A DNA stretch of 64,000 nucleotides from an uncultured Bacteroidia bacterium (GCA_943788195.1 CALSPH010000001.1:1375595-1439594); one strand, 5' to 3'. Numbered from the stretch's first letter, positions 26,373-34,498 are shown. Made by a program: numbers and translations. Notes: generated from the letters alone by a model not told the origin.

Positions 26373-26774
26373 TTAGAAAGGTAAATCTGCTTTCTTCTTT
26401 TGTGTTCTGGTGGTTGGTGCAATACTTTTTTCCTTGATGGGTCCAAGCATGCTGAAATTGGCAACTGTTATTTCGGTAACAAAACGCTTGTTTTCATTTT
26501 TGTCGATGTATTGGCGATAGGCGATTTTACCGTCTACGGCTAGTTTAGCCCCTTTTTTAACATAGGTTTCAATGATGTCTGCCCCTTTGCCCCAAATAAT
26601 GATTTGGTGCCATTGGGTGTCATCCATAAATTGCCCTGGATTGTTGGGGTCTTTTTTACGGTCTGATGTAGCTAAAGAAAATTTAGCCAATTTGTTTCCG
26701 TTGTCAAATGTGATTACTTGAGGGTCCATGCCTACATTTCCGAGTAGACGTACTGAGTTGTTTAATGAGTTCAT
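26373..26774 (-). CDS. ssb: Single-stranded DNA-binding protein
   Basis: A 133 aa SSB with a single OB fold (residues 1-105): NSVRLLGNVGMDPQVITF, DDTQWHQIIIWGKGADI and AVDGKIAYRQYID are all typical. It should bind ssDNA as a tetramer in replication and repair. The intrinsically disordered tail is short and ends KKKADLPF: the last four residues LPF-type tip that docks partner proteins is kept, but the usual acidic run before it is replaced by three lysines and one Asp. Bacteroidota often carry several SSB copies, so this may be an accessory one. Confidence 0.95.
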   Translation of the reverse strand: MNSLNNSVRLLGNVGMDPQVITFDNGNKLAKFSLATSDRKKDPNNPGQFMDDTQWHQIIIWGKGADIIETYVKKGAKLAVDGKIAYRQYIDKNENKRFVTEITVANFSMLGPIKEKSIAPTTRTQKKKADLPF

Positions 26775-26806
26775 TTTTCTGTTTTTTTAATGTTAATGTT
26801 TGTGTT

Positions 26807-26850
26807 CCCAAGCGAGTCAGTTTGAGCGGAGTCGAAAACACACGCTTGGG
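26807..26850. repeat. Dispersed intergenic repeat, copy d, inside an 8-bp inverted repeat
   Basis: GTCAGTTTGAGCGGAGTCGA is enclosed by CCCAAGCG (26807-26814) and CGCTTGGG (26843-26850), a perfect 8-bp inverted repeat, so the whole unit could fold as a hairpin. The core matches copies b, c and e. Confidence 0.6.
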
Positions 26851-26950
26851 TTTATATCTATTCTCTACTTGGGCTAGCACGGCAGTTTCGAATTGATGAT
26901 ACAAAGATGGAGTGATAGGGGAGCTGCATTCGGTTACGAAGCACTTAATT

Positions 26951-26980
26951 TCGTTTGTAAATGGTTGTAAACGTTTGTAA
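26951..26980. promoter_or_regulatory. Three TTGTAA half-sites spaced exactly 10 bp
   Basis: TTGTAA occurs at 26955-26960, 26965-26970 and 26975-26980, one per helical turn, in the 321-base gap between ssb and the DUF4386-like gene. Phased sites suggest cooperative protein binding. No known operator is recognised. Confidence 0.35.
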
Positions 26981-27060
26981 GTGGATTGAATAGGTAGACG
27001 AAATATCGCGAATCAGCCGTTGTATGGCATATTTAGTTTGCACAAGGGGTATAGAAAATA

Positions 27061-27068
27061 TAACTTTG
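27061..27068 (+). promoter_or_regulatory. Promoter -7 box of the DUF4386-like gene
   Basis: TAACTTTG matches TAnnTTTG, 27 bases before the ATG at 27096. Confidence 0.5.
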
Positions 27069-27095
27069 GAACTTGTGGAAATAAGGAAAATAAAG

Positions 27096-27596
27096 ATGAA
27101 TAATCAAAGACGAATAGCAATTATAACAGGAACATCACTGATTTTAATGGCAATTGTTGCAATATTTTCAATCGGATACGCTTTTACACAATTTGATAAT
27201 CCCGAACAAACTGAATTCCTGAAAGACAATATCCTTCAGAATACGGGATTGTATCAAAGTATGCTAATAGGAATCCTGATAATTATAATTTTGGATTTTA
27301 TTGTCTCTTATACTTTATACAAGTATTTTGAAGAAGACCATCAAAAAATGTCTTTGATATCAGGAATAATTAGAGCAATTTATACCATGATCCTTGTAAT
27401 AGCAACTTATTACCTGACGAAGAATCTAACTACCAATGAATTGACCAATCAGATAGCAAGCTCGAACTACCAACAGTTTCAGACAATTTGGAATAGTGGA
27501 TTAGTTGTTTTCGGATTTCATATAATTTTGATTGGGTGGTTAATGAAGCAACATAGGCATATCTTATATGGTTACATCTTTTTTAAAAGTGGTTAG
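27096..27596 (+). CDS. DUF4386 family membrane protein, C-terminally truncated
   Basis: From ATG 27096 the 166 aa product resembles DUF4386 membrane proteins: helices near residues 10-30 (IITGTSLILMAIVAIFSIGYA), 48-72, 84-110 and 125-145, with the FGFHIILIGWL motif near the end. Full-length members of the family run to roughly 220 residues with further helices, so this copy stops early, after HILYGYIFFKSG. The next sequence belongs to an unrelated secreted protein that lacks its own start, which suggests a deletion joined the two. A promoter box is intact. Function of the family is unknown. Confidence 0.6.
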   Translation: MNNQRRIAIITGTSLILMAIVAIFSIGYAFTQFDNPEQTEFLKDNILQNTGLYQSMLIGILIIIILDFIVSYTLYKYFEEDHQKMSLISGIIRAIYTMILVIATYYLTKNLTTNELTNQIASSNYQQFQTIWNSGLVVFGFHIILIGWLMKQHRHILYGYIFFKSG

Positions 27597-27631
27597 CCCT
27601 GATTCTGAAATTGTAGAGACCTTAATAATGA

Positions 27632-28246
27632 TTTTGGCATTACCATAAACTTCCTTATAATATTCCATTTTCATTCAGTTGTAAAAATTTAGGACCAGAT
27701 ACTATTTTTCCGGGTGACTCGAATAGGTTTATTACATGCCTTCATTCCAATTGCACTGGTGCATTGTTTTTTCGAGTTAATCGAATCGTAGCACCAGGTG
27801 ATTCATTGATTTATTATGACACACTCGAATTGAAAGGAGAATCAATTAATTTAAACATTGTTAGACTACAATGGACTATCCCTCCTTTGATTTATAATAA
27901 TACTACCAATGGAAATAAAGGGGATGTTTATGAAGGATACGATGCTGATAGAATTGACAATAATAGGGATACAGTAACAATCTTCTTCAGGAAGGAAAGC
28001 AGTTCAATAAACGAGCTTAATAATCAAGAGTTGTTATTATTTCCAAATCCATTTGAGCATGAGTTAAATTTTCAGAGTTCTGTAGAAAAAATAGACATAT
28101 TCAATAATTACGGTGAACTGATTTGTTCAAAGAGAAATACCAGTAAAAAAATGAACTACGGCTTTTTAGCAATGGGGCAGTACATGTGTGTCTTAAATTT
28201 AAGCTCTGGAGAATTATTGTATGTCAAGCTAATAAAACTTGAATAA
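27632..28246 (+). pseudogene. 5'-truncated secreted protein with type IX sorting domain
   Basis: The frame open from 27632 to 28246 has no start codon near its beginning and no signal peptide, yet its last 75 residues form a complete type A sorting domain beginning LLLFPNPFEHELNF. The preceding region (KNLGPDTIFPGD, VAPGDSLIYYDTLELKG) looks like the C-terminal immunoglobulin-like part of a larger surface protein. A gene caller would start at TTG 27764. I read it as a remnant whose N-terminal part was lost in the same event that shortened the DUF4386 gene. Confidence 0.6.
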
Positions 28247-28263
28247 ATTAAAACTGAGCTCTA

Positions 28264-28668
28264 TTACGTGCTAGAACAAGTCAGGCACTTGTCTAGAAAG
28301 ACGTGGAATTCAAATTCTTTAAAGAAGCCTTTTACACAGACCTTATCTCCTGGTTCATATTGCATGTCATCATTCAACATTTCACATTTGATGCAGGCTC
28401 CATCCTTGTTTTTGGTTTTTAAAACAAATACGGTGTTCCCTAAACTGGAGGCATCCACCTCGATGATTTCACCTTTGATTTGAATGGCTTTCTGAGCGTA
28501 CACAGTGTCGTATTTTGCTGCATTTTTTTCAAACTTCTTCATTAAAGCATTCGCAGTGAACTTTAGGGGTTTAACGGTTGATGTCCCTTTTTCAATATCA
28601 TTACCACAAGAAGTAAATCCAACAAAAAAGACGACATAACTCAAATTGAGTAGTAGATTTTTATTCAT
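28264..28668 (-). CDS. Lipoprotein with OB-fold (tRNA_anti-like) domain
   Basis: This 134 aa exported lipoprotein has lipobox FTSC with Cys21 (SYVVFFVGFTSC). Residues 60-134 contain an OB-like pattern: IQIKGEIIEVDASS, TVFVLKT, IKCEML, PGDKVCVKGFF and the C-terminal LDKCLTC. This fits the tRNA_anti-like family of Bacteroidota envelope proteins; function unknown, and tRNA binding is not implied for an exported protein. Four Cys residues in the domain (CIKC and CLTC) could bind a metal or form disulfides. It starts 8 bases inside the end of aroQ, so the two are cotranscribed. Confidence 0.75.
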   Translation of the reverse strand: MNKNLLLNLSYVVFFVGFTSCGNDIEKGTSTVKPLKFTANALMKKFEKNAAKYDTVYAQKAIQIKGEIIEVDASSLGNTVFVLKTKNKDGACIKCEMLNDDMQYEPGDKVCVKGFFKEFEFHVFLDKCLTCSST

Positions 28669-29089
28669 AATTGTTCGAATTAGTTAAAAAGTGTATAGCG
28701 TAGTTATACCCCTCTAGACCCATCCCGTAAATGCCCGCCACGCAATATTGGGCAAGTAACTCAGTATGTCGCTCTTTCTCCCTTGAGTAGATATTGGAAA
28801 TGTGTACATTAACCACTAGAGTGTTGATAGCGGACACAGCATCTGCCAAGGCAATGGAAGTATGCGCATATCCACCGGCATTGATAATAATGCCATCGCA
28901 TTCACATTGTTGAATATAATTGATCAGTTCACCTTCCACATTGCTTTGATAGTAACTGATTTTAAGATTGGCAAATTGCTTCTGCAATTGCTTCAAATAC
29001 GAATCGAAACCTTGTTCACCGTAAATTTCAGGTTCTCTTTTGCCCAATAAGTTTAAGTTGGGTCCATGTATAATCGTGATATGCTTCAT
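28661..29089 (-). CDS. aroQ: 3-dehydroquinate dehydratase, type II
   Basis: AroQ converts 3-dehydroquinate to 3-dehydroshikimate in the shikimate pathway. It is a 142 aa flavodoxin-like protein that forms dodecamers. The signature GPNLNLLGKREPEIYG at residues 9-24 carries the catalytic Tyr and Arg, INAGGYAHTSIALADA has the substrate-binding Asn and His, and VHISNIYSREKERH follows. A small usual feature is a Lys for the Arg in one position of the lid (GKREP). It leads the two-gene operon with the OB-fold lipoprotein. Confidence 0.96.
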   Translation of the reverse strand: MKHITIIHGPNLNLLGKREPEIYGEQGFDSYLKQLQKQFANLKISYYQSNVEGELINYIQQCECDGIIINAGGYAHTSIALADAVSAINTLVVNVHISNIYSREKERHTELLAQYCVAGIYGMGLEGYNYAIHFLTNSNNYE

Positions 29090-29239
29090 GGGTTACAGTA
29101 TCAAAGAAAATAAATTTTACATTAATAATGTAAAAGTGTGGGTAACAATTCGAAAGACTTATCCAAATAGCTAATAATCAATCGATTAAAATTATGGCAC
29201 ATCAAAATACCTACGCATTTTGTATATTGCATTTGGGCG

Positions 29240-29270
29240 TTGTTTAGCCTTTTTAATTGGTTTAACTTTG
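29240..29270 (+). promoter_or_regulatory. Promoter (-33 and -7) of the PurF-like gene
   Basis: TTG at 29240-29242 and TAACTTTG at 29263-29270 are separated by 20 bases, the usual spacing for a Bacteroidota housekeeping promoter. The ATG is at 29296. Confidence 0.6.
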
Positions 29271-29295
29271 CGCTTCATTAGCGTTGAAATCCTAA

Positions 29296-31194
29296 ATGAG
29301 CGAAGCAATTAAGCACGAGTGCGGGTTAGCACTTATCAGACTCAAAAAACCGATTGAGCATTACTTGGAAAAGTACGGAACAGCAACATGGGGCCTGAAA
29401 AGGCTGCAAATGTTGATGGCCAAACAATTGAATAGAGGACAGGATGGTTCCGGGATCGGAATTGTAAAATTGAATCCCGATTACGGTGAGCGATATATTG
29501 CGCGCAAACGATCCAATTCCAAAAGTTCATTAGCCGATGTATTTCATGATGTATTTAATGAGTGGGAGAAACTTACGGATGAACAACAACAAGACATTCC
29601 CTATCTTAAAAAGAATTTCCCCTATATGGGCGAAATTTTAATGGGGCATTTGCGCTATGGAACGCATGGAAGGAATAGCATAGAAAACATTCATCCATTC
29701 TTACGTCAAAATAATTGGATGAGCCGAAATCTAATGATTGCTGGGAACTATAATTTAACCAATGTGGATCAGCTGTTTACTCAGTTAATTGATTTAGGGC
29801 AGCAGCCCAAAGAGAAGTCGGATAATGTAACCATGCTAGAGAAGATTGGTCATTTCTTGGATGAAGAAAACCAAGTGCTTTTTCGAAAGTTTAAGGATGA
29901 TGGCATGGACAATACCCAAATTGCAGAAGCCATTAAGGAAAACTTATCCATTGAAAATATATTACGCAGAGCATTTAGGAACTTAGACGGTGGTTTTAAT
30001 ATGGCTGGCTTAATAGGGAATGGTTCATCATTTGCAGTGCGAGATAGCAATGGTATTCGTCCTTCATTTTATGTTGAAAATGATGAAGTGGTTGCAGTTG
30101 CATCAGAGCGGTCAGCCTTAATGACTGTGTTTAACTTGCACATTAGTGAGGTAAAAGAACTTACACCTGGTCACGCACTAATTATAGATCATAACGCAAA
30201 TACGCGCATCTCGCACATATTACCTCAAGCAGAAAAACTGTCTTGTAGTTTTGAACGTATTTATTTCTCAAAAGGAAATGATGTAGAAATTTATAAGGAA
30301 CGGAAAATGCTCGGTGAGCTACTCTCCGAAAGAGTGCTAAAGAAAGTGGATTATAACTTTGATGAAACTGTGTTCTCATATATTCCCAATACGGCATCTA
30401 CCTCTTTCTATGGTTTAATTGATGGGGTGAATCATAAATTGGAGACTTACAAACTGAACAAGTTGTTGGAGCTGGGTAAAGATGGAAATTCTTCCAATAA
30501 AGTGGAGAAAATCCTTCGCTTAAAAACAAGGCGGGAGAAGATTTTATTGAAGGATGTTAAAATGAGAACATTTATAACCAATGATACCGATCGTGAAGGG
30601 TTGGTGGGCAGTGTGTATGATGTTACTTATGGTATCGTAAGAGAGCGCCAGGACACCTTGGTCATTATGGATGATTCAATTGTGCGTGGAACCACCTTAA
30701 CTACCAGTATACTAGCTATCCTAGAGCGTTTGAAGCCCAAGAAAGTAATTATTGTTTCTTCTGCTCCTCAGATCAGATATCCAGATTGCTATGGTATAGA
30801 TATGAGTCGCTTAAGTGAGTTTATCTGTTTCAGAGCATTGATTGAATTGTGTAAGGAAAATAAGCTTGAACATAAAATTGAGGAGACCTATAAGATAGCT
30901 CAACAATTATTAGAGAAGCCATTAAGTGAAGTGATTGAAAACCCAGTACGTGATTTGTATGGTCTTTTTACTACCGATCAGATTACGGATAAGGTGGTGC
31001 AAATGATTACTCCAGATAACATCGGATGTGAGGTCGATATCATTTTCCAATCCATTTCTAATTTGCACACGGCTTGTCCAAATCATAAAGGGGATTGGTA
31101 CTTCACCGGTAATTATCCTACTAATGGGGGTTTTAGGGTTGTAAACAAAGCCTTTGTGAACTATTTTGAGGGCAGTAACGAAAGGTCCTATTGA
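29296..31194 (+). CDS. Amidophosphoribosyltransferase-like protein (long PurF paralogue)
   Basis: A 632 aa protein with an N-terminal class II glutamine amidotransferase domain: HECGLALIRL puts the likely nucleophile Cys at residue 9, and MGHLRYGTHG, NGIRPSFYV and LDGGFNMAGLIG follow. The C-terminal half holds a phosphoribosyltransferase domain with the PRPP loop VIMDDSIVRGTTLTTS. Normal PurF is about 470-510 aa and has Cys after Met; this longer form with internal Cys is a Bacteroidota variant annotated as amidophosphoribosyltransferase. It probably transfers ammonia to PRPP in the first step of purine synthesis or a related reaction; a dedicated PurF may exist elsewhere. Confidence 0.85.
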   Translation: MSEAIKHECGLALIRLKKPIEHYLEKYGTATWGLKRLQMLMAKQLNRGQDGSGIGIVKLNPDYGERYIARKRSNSKSSLADVFHDVFNEWEKLTDEQQQDIPYLKKNFPYMGEILMGHLRYGTHGRNSIENIHPFLRQNNWMSRNLMIAGNYNLTNVDQLFTQLIDLGQQPKEKSDNVTMLEKIGHFLDEENQVLFRKFKDDGMDNTQIAEAIKENLSIENILRRAFRNLDGGFNMAGLIGNGSSFAVRDSNGIRPSFYVENDEVVAVASERSALMTVFNLHISEVKELTPGHALIIDHNANTRISHILPQAEKLSCSFERIYFSKGNDVEIYKERKMLGELLSERVLKKVDYNFDETVFSYIPNTASTSFYGLIDGVNHKLETYKLNKLLELGKDGNSSNKVEKILRLKTRREKILLKDVKMRTFITNDTDREGLVGSVYDVTYGIVRERQDTLVIMDDSIVRGTTLTTSILAILERLKPKKVIIVSSAPQIRYPDCYGIDMSRLSEFICFRALIELCKENKLEHKIEETYKIAQQLLEKPLSEVIENPVRDLYGLFTTDQITDKVVQMITPDNIGCEVDIIFQSISNLHTACPNHKGDWYFTGNYPTNGGFRVVNKAFVNYFEGSNERSY

Positions 31195-31205
31195 TTTTTA
31201 AACCG

Positions 31206-31213
31206 TATTTTTG
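31206..31213 (+). promoter_or_regulatory. Promoter -7 box of the CBS-domain gene
   Basis: TATTTTTG, 14 bases before the ATG at 31228, matches TAnnTTTG. Confidence 0.45.
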
Positions 31214-31227
31214 TATATTATAGGTAT

Positions 31228-31896
31228 ATGTGGAGCGTAAAAGATAAGTTAGATTCAGGCATTTTAATATTGAAACCAACCGATACGGTGCAGGTAGCAA
31301 AAGATTTGCTTGTGGATCAACAACTTTTAAAACTTCCAGTGGTGGAGCATGGGAAAATTAGCTATGAAGTTCGTTTAGATTCACTTTCAGAAATGCCAGA
31401 TGATGGCGTTTTATCGGATATAGAAGAAATTCAGAACAAGGCGGTATTACATGCCCAACCTGAACAACATTTCTTTCAAGCGCTTCAAATGATTGTTGAA
31501 GATGCCAAAAGTTTAAGCTTGTCTGTGGTGGATAAAGATGGAGCTTATGTAGGAATTGTTCGATTAAAGGATTTAGCTACTAACTATGTGCCACCAAATT
31601 ACCTTGCCGAACAAGCCAGTTTAATCGTACTGGAAATGGATGAGCACGAGTATAGCTTAACCAATATTGCCAATATTGTAGAGTATAACCGATGTAAAAT
31701 TTTGCAATCTTTAATTGTAGGAGTAGAAGACCGTAAACTCTGGGTGCAGCTAATTATTAATAGCACTACCATCCAAAGTACATTGGAAGGTTTTGAGCGT
31801 TATGGTTACTCAATTATCTATACGCAAAACCAAATGGATGGAGAGTCTCCATTGGAAGATCGTTACAAATCTTTATTAAAATACCTTGACCTCTAA
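31228..31896 (+). CDS. CBS-domain protein
   Basis: A 222 aa cytosolic protein with two CBS motifs in residues 1-125: the first around LKPTDTVQVAKDLLVDQQLLKLPVV, the second around HAQPEQHFFQALQMIV and LSLSVVDKDGAYVGIVRLKD. The remaining part (130-222) resembles an ACT-like fold with EQASLIVLEMDEHEYSLTNIANIVEYN. CBS pairs sense adenine nucleotides. It overlaps the following POTRA/barrel gene by 11 bases, so they are coexpressed, an arrangement that suggests control of envelope assembly but is not proof. Confidence 0.82.
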   Translation: MWSVKDKLDSGILILKPTDTVQVAKDLLVDQQLLKLPVVEHGKISYEVRLDSLSEMPDDGVLSDIEEIQNKAVLHAQPEQHFFQALQMIVEDAKSLSLSVVDKDGAYVGIVRLKDLATNYVPPNYLAEQASLIVLEMDEHEYSLTNIANIVEYNRCKILQSLIVGVEDRKLWVQLIINSTTIQSTLEGFERYGYSIIYTQNQMDGESPLEDRYKSLLKYLDL

Positions 31897-33250
31897 GTGG
31901 ATCTTAGTTATTTGTGCATTGCTTGCATTTAATGCTGCAACAGCTCAAGATTCATTGCGTATTTGCGCCATAAAAATTTCGGGCAATAAAAAGACACAAG
32001 AATGGGTCATTTTACGTGAAATGAATGTAAAAATGGGCGATCAATTGGCCCATTCAGATCAGAAATCAATTTTTGAAAAAGACAAAAAACAGCTTTTGAA
32101 TAGTGGCTTATTTAATGAGGTTGAAATTCAGATAACCGGTTGTCAATTAATTGTGACTGTTCGTGAAAAGTGGTATTTCTGGCCCATACCAATTATAGAT
32201 CTGGCCGATCGGAACTTCAATCAATGGTGGTTGAGTAAAGATCCCAAACGGCTGATTTACGGCACAGAATTAAAGTATGAGAATGTAAGAGGTAGAAATG
32301 AAAAGCTATTAGCGAATTTAACTTTAGGTTACACTAAACAAGCGGATGTTACCTATCTAATCCCCGTGATAAAAAAGCGACAGAACCTTGGTTTTGCATT
32401 TAATGCCGCATACTTGGCGAATAAAGAAGTTTGGTATGCTACGGACAGCAACAAAGTTCAATTTCACAATGACGTGAACGAAGTAGGGATTAAACGCTTT
32501 AAGGCAAGTGCAGGAATCATAAGGCGGAAGGGAATCAATCAATATCAATACTATAACTTGAAATGGGAGCATGCCAGTACTGTAGATACGATTGTTCAAT
32601 TGAATCCAAACTTCTTCAGCAATGGAAATAAGCAACTCAGCATTTTTACATTGAACTATAATTTTGTGTTGGATAAACGAGATATTAGAGGGCAACCACT
32701 GTCAGGGAATTACTTTAATATTAATGCCAATCTGAATTACTTAGATCCACCAGACCAATTTGTTCCAGTTTTAAATTATAGAAGTTCTCACTTTAAACCT
32801 TTGGGTGGTAAATGGTTTTCTAGTTTTGGTTTGCATGCAAAACTATCTAGTCCGAACAATCAACCGTATCGTTATAACCGAGCCATTGGGTATGATTACA
32901 ACGTGATTCGTGGTTATGAATTTTATGTGGTTGATGGACCCAATTCAGGGGTGGTAAAAACGAATTTGAAATATGCCTTATTGGTCAATAAAACCTATAA
33001 TTTCGGTTTTATGCCCGTAAAAAATTACAAGGAAGCTAATAATTCTCTATTTTTATTGTCATTCTACGATATTGGTTATGCGGATAATCCAAATGCAGAA
33101 ATTAGCAACACATTCAGCAATCAGTTATTGTATGGTTATGGAGTAGGTCTAGAATGGATTGTTTGGTATGATCGAATGGTTCGATTTGAAGTTTCTCGAA
33201 ATCATCTCAATGAAATAGGCTTTTTTGTTAGCTTTAAAATGGGGGTTTAG
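31886..33250 (+). CDS. POTRA/BamA-TamA-like outer membrane assembly protein
   Basis: This 454 aa exported protein starts at TTG 31886 with a signal peptide ending AATAQ. One POTRA-like domain follows (about residues 22-95: LRICAIKISGNKKTQEWVILREM, then LLNSGLFNEVEIQI), then a C-terminal beta barrel of about 350 residues with strand-like repeats such as LLANLTLGYTKQ, NFNINANLNYL and the final strand IGFFVSFKMGV. This is the Omp85 architecture with a single POTRA, shorter than BamA (about 800 aa). It may help insert or secrete outer membrane proteins. Its stop codon touches a heptamer array. Confidence 0.82.
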   Translation: MTSKWILVICALLAFNAATAQDSLRICAIKISGNKKTQEWVILREMNVKMGDQLAHSDQKSIFEKDKKQLLNSGLFNEVEIQITGCQLIVTVREKWYFWPIPIIDLADRNFNQWWLSKDPKRLIYGTELKYENVRGRNEKLLANLTLGYTKQADVTYLIPVIKKRQNLGFAFNAAYLANKEVWYATDSNKVQFHNDVNEVGIKRFKASAGIIRRKGINQYQYYNLKWEHASTVDTIVQLNPNFFSNGNKQLSIFTLNYNFVLDKRDIRGQPLSGNYFNINANLNYLDPPDQFVPVLNYRSSHFKPLGGKWFSSFGLHAKLSSPNNQPYRYNRAIGYDYNVIRGYEFYVVDGPNSGVVKTNLKYALLVNKTYNFGFMPVKNYKEANNSLFLLSFYDIGYADNPNAEISNTFSNQLLYGYGVGLEWIVWYDRMVRFEVSRNHLNEIGFFVSFKMGV

Positions 33251-33291
33251 ATGTTGGAAGTTAGGTGTTGGGTGTCAGGTGTCAGGTGTTT
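33250..33291 (+). repeat. Left heptamer array beside the S23 gene
   Basis: Six 7-base units in a row: GATGTTG, GAAGTTA, GGTGTTG, GGTGTCA, GGTGTCA and GGTGTTT. The first unit is identical to the unit of the right array read on the opposite strand, so the two arrays are inverted around the S23 gene. Confidence 0.75.
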
Positions 33292-33316
33292 GCAGCTGCT
33301 GATATTGCTCATTTGG

Positions 33317-33676
33317 CTAAATCAGTTTTTTTCTAAAAGCAATCATCATATTCATTAATTTAAAGGCATCTGAATAATAATTATCAAATTGGTTCTGGGT
33401 TATATATTTTCTATTACCAGCTTTATATAGACATGTAACAACCTCTGCTAAAGATCTTATTGAATACCCCATAAATTTACGAAATTGCGGAACACTTTGT
33501 AGGATTGAGCCTTCAGCGATATTCAATGCAATTGAATCAGCCGCTCTTCTTATTTGTGATGATAGATTGAATTTTTCTATTTCTGGAAACTTTTTGGCCA
33601 GTTCATTCATTTCTTCACCAAAACTCATTGCTTTCTTCCAAATATTAAGTTTTTCAAATTTAAACTTAGGCTCCAC
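33317..33676 (-). CDS. Four-helix-bundle protein (S23/23S rRNA intervening-sequence family)
   Basis: A 119 aa protein of the S23 four-helix-bundle family, named from intervening sequences in 23S rRNA genes and related to the Avd accessory protein of diversity-generating retroelements. Family blocks are FEKLNIWKKAMSFGEEM, FNLSSQIRRAADSIALNIAEG (residues 38-58) and a helix with SIRSLAEVVTCLYKA. Its molecular role in cells is unresolved; Avd binds nucleic acid and reverse transcriptase. It starts with GTG at 33676, four bases after a TATCTTTG promoter box. The gene is enclosed by inverted heptamer arrays; no reverse transcriptase lies nearby. Confidence 0.9.
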   Translation of the reverse strand: MEPKFKFEKLNIWKKAMSFGEEMNELAKKFPEIEKFNLSSQIRRAADSIALNIAEGSILQSVPQFRKFMGYSIRSLAEVVTCLYKAGNRKYITQNQFDNYYSDAFKLMNMMIAFRKKLI

Positions 33677-33680
33677 GATT

Positions 33681-33688
33681 CAAAGATA
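33681..33688 (-). promoter_or_regulatory. Promoter -7 box of the S23 gene
   Basis: The minus strand reads TATCTTTG, four bases before the GTG start at 33676, so the mRNA should be leaderless. Confidence 0.55.
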
Positions 33689-33713
33689 CTATAAACACTT
33701 TTCAATTTTCAAA

Positions 33714-33895
33714 CATCCAACATCAGGCATCCAACATCAGGCATCCAACATCAGGCATCCAACATCAGGCATCCAACATCAGGCATCCAACATCAGGCAT
33801 CCAACATCAGGCATCAAACATCAGGCATCCAACATCAGGCATCAAACATCAGGCACCAAACATCAGGCACCAAACATCAGGCATCTAAAACCAAA
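33714..33895 (-). repeat. Right tandem array: 12 units of 14 bp
   Basis: Twelve uninterrupted 14-bp units run from 33714 to 33881, mostly CATCCAACATCAGG, with variants CATCAAACATCAGG and CACCAAACATCAGG in the last five, then a decayed unit. On the minus strand they read GATGTTG alternating with GATGCCT. No spacers separate the units, so this is not CRISPR. The right end shows more variants, as if the array grows from the left side. Confidence 0.92.
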
Positions 33896-33988
33896 CCATT
33901 TATTTACATCCTTTCTAAATTCATAGATTTAAAACAACATTCAACCAACAAACTTGTTATATCCCTAAACTAAGACCAAATTTGCACC

Positions 33989-34498
33989 ATGTTAAGTAAG
34001 ACAATGAACAAGGCGCTCAATGAGCAAATTAAAATAGAAGGACAATCATCCAATATCTATTTGGCTATGGCCAGTTGGGCTGAGATTCAGCCTGGTTTAG
34101 AAGGAGTGACTGAATTTTTATACATGCATTCTGATGAAGAACGCATGCACATGCTGAAGTTGATTCATTTTGTGAATGAGCGAGGCGGATTTGCAGAAAC
34201 ACCTGCTTTCGAAAAACCAAGCTTAACGTATCCATCCGTTCACCACGCATTTAAAGAATTGCTTGCGCATGAAATTTTTGTGAGTGAAAGCATCAATGAA
34301 TTGGTAGATCAAGCCTTGAAAGAAAAGGATTATGCAACCCATAATTTCTTGCAATGGTATGTGAGTGAGCAAATAGAAGAAGAACGTCTTGCACGCACTT
34401 GTAATGACAAGTTAGAGATGATTGGTGATGATAAAAGTGGATTGTACTTGTTTGATAGAGACATTTTAACCCTTTCTCAAGAAGGAGAAAAAGCATAA
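33989..34498 (+). CDS. ftnA: Ferritin
   Basis: A 169 aa ferritin (non-heme) that stores iron as a 24-subunit shell. Ferroxidase ligands are visible: Glu16-type in QIKIEGQSSNIYLAMASWAE, Glu and His in HSDEERMHMLKLIHFVNERGG (residues 46-66), Glu near HEIFVSESINEL and Gln-Glu in YVSEQIEEERLA. Length and helix order match bacterial ferritin FtnA rather than bacterioferritin, as no heme-binding Met stands out. A weak promoter-like box CAAATTTG ends four bases before the ATG. It precedes kdsA on the same strand by 20 bases. Confidence 0.95.
   Translation: MLSKTMNKALNEQIKIEGQSSNIYLAMASWAEIQPGLEGVTEFLYMHSDEERMHMLKLIHFVNERGGFAETPAFEKPSLTYPSVHHAFKELLAHEIFVSESINELVDQALKEKDYATHNFLQWYVSEQIEEERLARTCNDKLEMIGDDKSGLYLFDRDILTLSQEGEKA

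Noticed and set aside
33714-33895. Possible CRISPR array
   Set aside because: The units are directly adjacent with no unique spacers, and no cas gene is in the window.
33250-33895. Diversity-generating retroelement
   Set aside because: S23 is related to Avd, but there is no reverse transcriptase gene and no template/variable repeat pair was seen.
33567-33926. Plus-strand reading frame made of HPTSGIQHQASNIR-type repeats
   Set aside because: It is the translation of the 14-bp tandem array plus antisense of the S23 gene; 14 is not a multiple of three, so the protein repeat is an artefact of DNA repetition.
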